A stretch of 5,488 nt of DNA from CAWJHE01 sp964614855 (GTDB lineage Bacteria; Chloroflexota; Anaerolineae; Anaerolineales; UBA4823), in assembly GCA_964614855.1 (NCBI GenBank), contig CAZTMX010000197.1, positions 1 to 5,488 on the forward strand, written 5' to 3'. The notes below the pieces were generated by a model, which saw nothing but the letters and a program-made list of their open reading frames with translations, ran no database searches and had not been told where the DNA came from. Of this stretch, positions 4,692 through 5,488 are shown piece by piece. Every line of letters begins with the position of its first letter. Position 1 is the stretch's first letter. A program made the position numbers and the translations under genes.

Positions 4692-5488
4692 ATGGTTAAC
4701 TATATCATCCGTAGAATTTTGATCTTACCGGTCATTCTATTTGGGGTGACAGCCTTGATCTTTGGCATGCTGCAGTTCCTCAGCCCCGAAGAGCGCTCAG
4801 CCCTGTATGTGCGCGATATCCCCAAAAACGAAAACCAGATGGCATCGATCATCCGCCGCTACGGGTTGGATGACCCGATCCTGGTGCAGTACTGGCACTG
4901 GCTGATGGGGCGTGAAGACACAATCACTGGATCAAAAGTTGGCGGGATCCTGCGGGGCGAGTTTGGTTATTCACGCAGTGCCTCATTGCCTGTGATTGAG
5001 GTACTCAAACGGCGTTTCCCAGCAACGGTTGAACTGGCTTTGTATACCATCCTGCCGATTATCGCAATTGGAGTTTTCCTGGGGATCCTGGCAGCGGTGA
5101 ACCACAACAAGTTTATCGACCAGGCTGCCCGTGTGCTGGCTATATTGGGTCACTCCCTACCCAGTTTTGTCTTTGCCTTGCTGGCATTGATGTTTTTCTA
5201 TGCCCAATTGGGCTGGTTTCCACCGGGGCGCCTGTCCGACTGGGCGAATAACGTTGTCCTGGCAGATTCATTCCGCTCCTACACATCCCTGATCACCATC
5301 GATGCATTATTGAACGGACGGGTGGATGTCTTTCTGGATGCGCTGCGCCACCTGATCCTGCCGGTGACGGTGCTATCAATGATCTCTATCGCCACCTACT
5401 TGAGGGTGACACGCTCTTCCATGTTGGAGACCTTGCGCCAGGAGTACGTGGTGACTGCACGCGCAAAAGGGCTCAAGGAGCGTGATGT
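4692..5488 (+). CDS. oppB: oligopeptide/dipeptide ABC transporter permease OppB (partial, 3' end outside window)
   Basis: This is one of the two membrane channel subunits; its partner, OppC type, should follow. The visible 265 codons start at ATG 4692, preceded by GGAGGTGA at 4677-4684, 7 bases away. The N-terminus MVNYIIRRILILPVILFGVT is typical of the OppB/DppB family: a short basic start and a first membrane helix at about 9-30. An external segment follows (RRYGLDDPILVQYWHWL at about 55-71, then GEFGYSRS at 89-96). Further membrane segments lie at about 113-136, 147-170 and 218-238. The EAA coupling loop that contacts the ATPases begins at 251 as EYVVTARAKGLKERD, with the conserved Ala256 and Gly260. 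The frame is open when the window ends, with the last 60-80 residues expected beyond it. Separated from oppA by 162 bp containing two hairpins. Confidence 0.95.
   Translation, partial: MVNYIIRRILILPVILFGVTALIFGMLQFLSPEERSALYVRDIPKNENQMASIIRRYGLDDPILVQYWHWLMGREDTITGSKVGGILRGEFGYSRSASLPVIEVLKRRFPATVELALYTILPIIAIGVFLGILAAVNHNKFIDQAARVLAILGHSLPSFVFALLALMFFYAQLGWFPPGRLSDWANNVVLADSFRSYTSLITIDALLNGRVDVFLDALRHLILPVTVLSMISIATYLRVTRSSMLETLRQEYVVTARAKGLKERD

Noticed and set aside
4276..4722. 148-codon plus-strand frame overlapping the oppA end and the hairpins
   Set aside because: It runs through oppA in another frame and then through both hairpins into the oppB start; composition is Ser/Thr/Arg-rich shadow type with no recognisable product.

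Overview
The window holds most of one ABC-transporter operon of the oligopeptide/dipeptide/nickel (Opp/Dpp) family, all on the + strand. The order is ATPase oppD, ATPase oppF, solute-binding lipoprotein oppA, then permease oppB, which runs off the right edge. The next permease (oppC type) is expected just beyond the window. The parts would form a high-affinity importer: OppA, lipid-anchored outside the membrane, captures the ligand; OppB (with OppC) forms the channel; the OppD/OppF pair hydrolyses ATP. The sequence does not fix the substrate. Peptides are the default guess, but this family also includes members for nickel, sugars and glycosides.

The likely host is a member of the Chloroflexota, perhaps Anaerolineae. 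This is inferred mainly from OppA, whose lipobox is followed by a Thr/Val/Glu/Pro-rich tether ending in a TATPEP segment, a style common in binding proteins of that phylum. Moderate GC content in the genes, strong GGAGG ribosome-binding sites and the ATPases-first gene order are compatible. No marker gene is present, so the assignment is tentative.

Layout: 1-335 is AT-rich. It contains a reading frame open to the left edge that ends at 163 (possibly the tail of an upstream gene), a perfect TTGACA-N17-TATAAT promoter at 15-43, an operator-like cluster of TATTGAT half-sites at 166-193 with a perfect 9+1+9 palindrome, and a second, extended -10 promoter at 229-257 close to oppD. oppD (336-1343) overlaps oppF (1336-2313) by 8 nt. 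The 176-bp gap 2314-2489 contains an unusually perfect Shine-Dalgarno sequence followed by a possible 29-codon GTG-started leader ORF, which overlaps the oppA start by 8 nt in the same arrangement as oppD/oppF. oppA (2490-4529) is followed by a 162-bp gap with two perfect hairpins, the second capped by a UUCG tetraloop. Neither has a directly adjacent T-tract, so they look like RNA-stabilising or partly attenuating elements that could set the oppA:oppB ratio. oppB starts at 4692.

The protein-coding part is an ordinary Opp operon. I see no sign of a wholly new system. What deserves a second look is non-coding: the promoter/operator region, the leader ORF before oppA and the hairpin pair after it.
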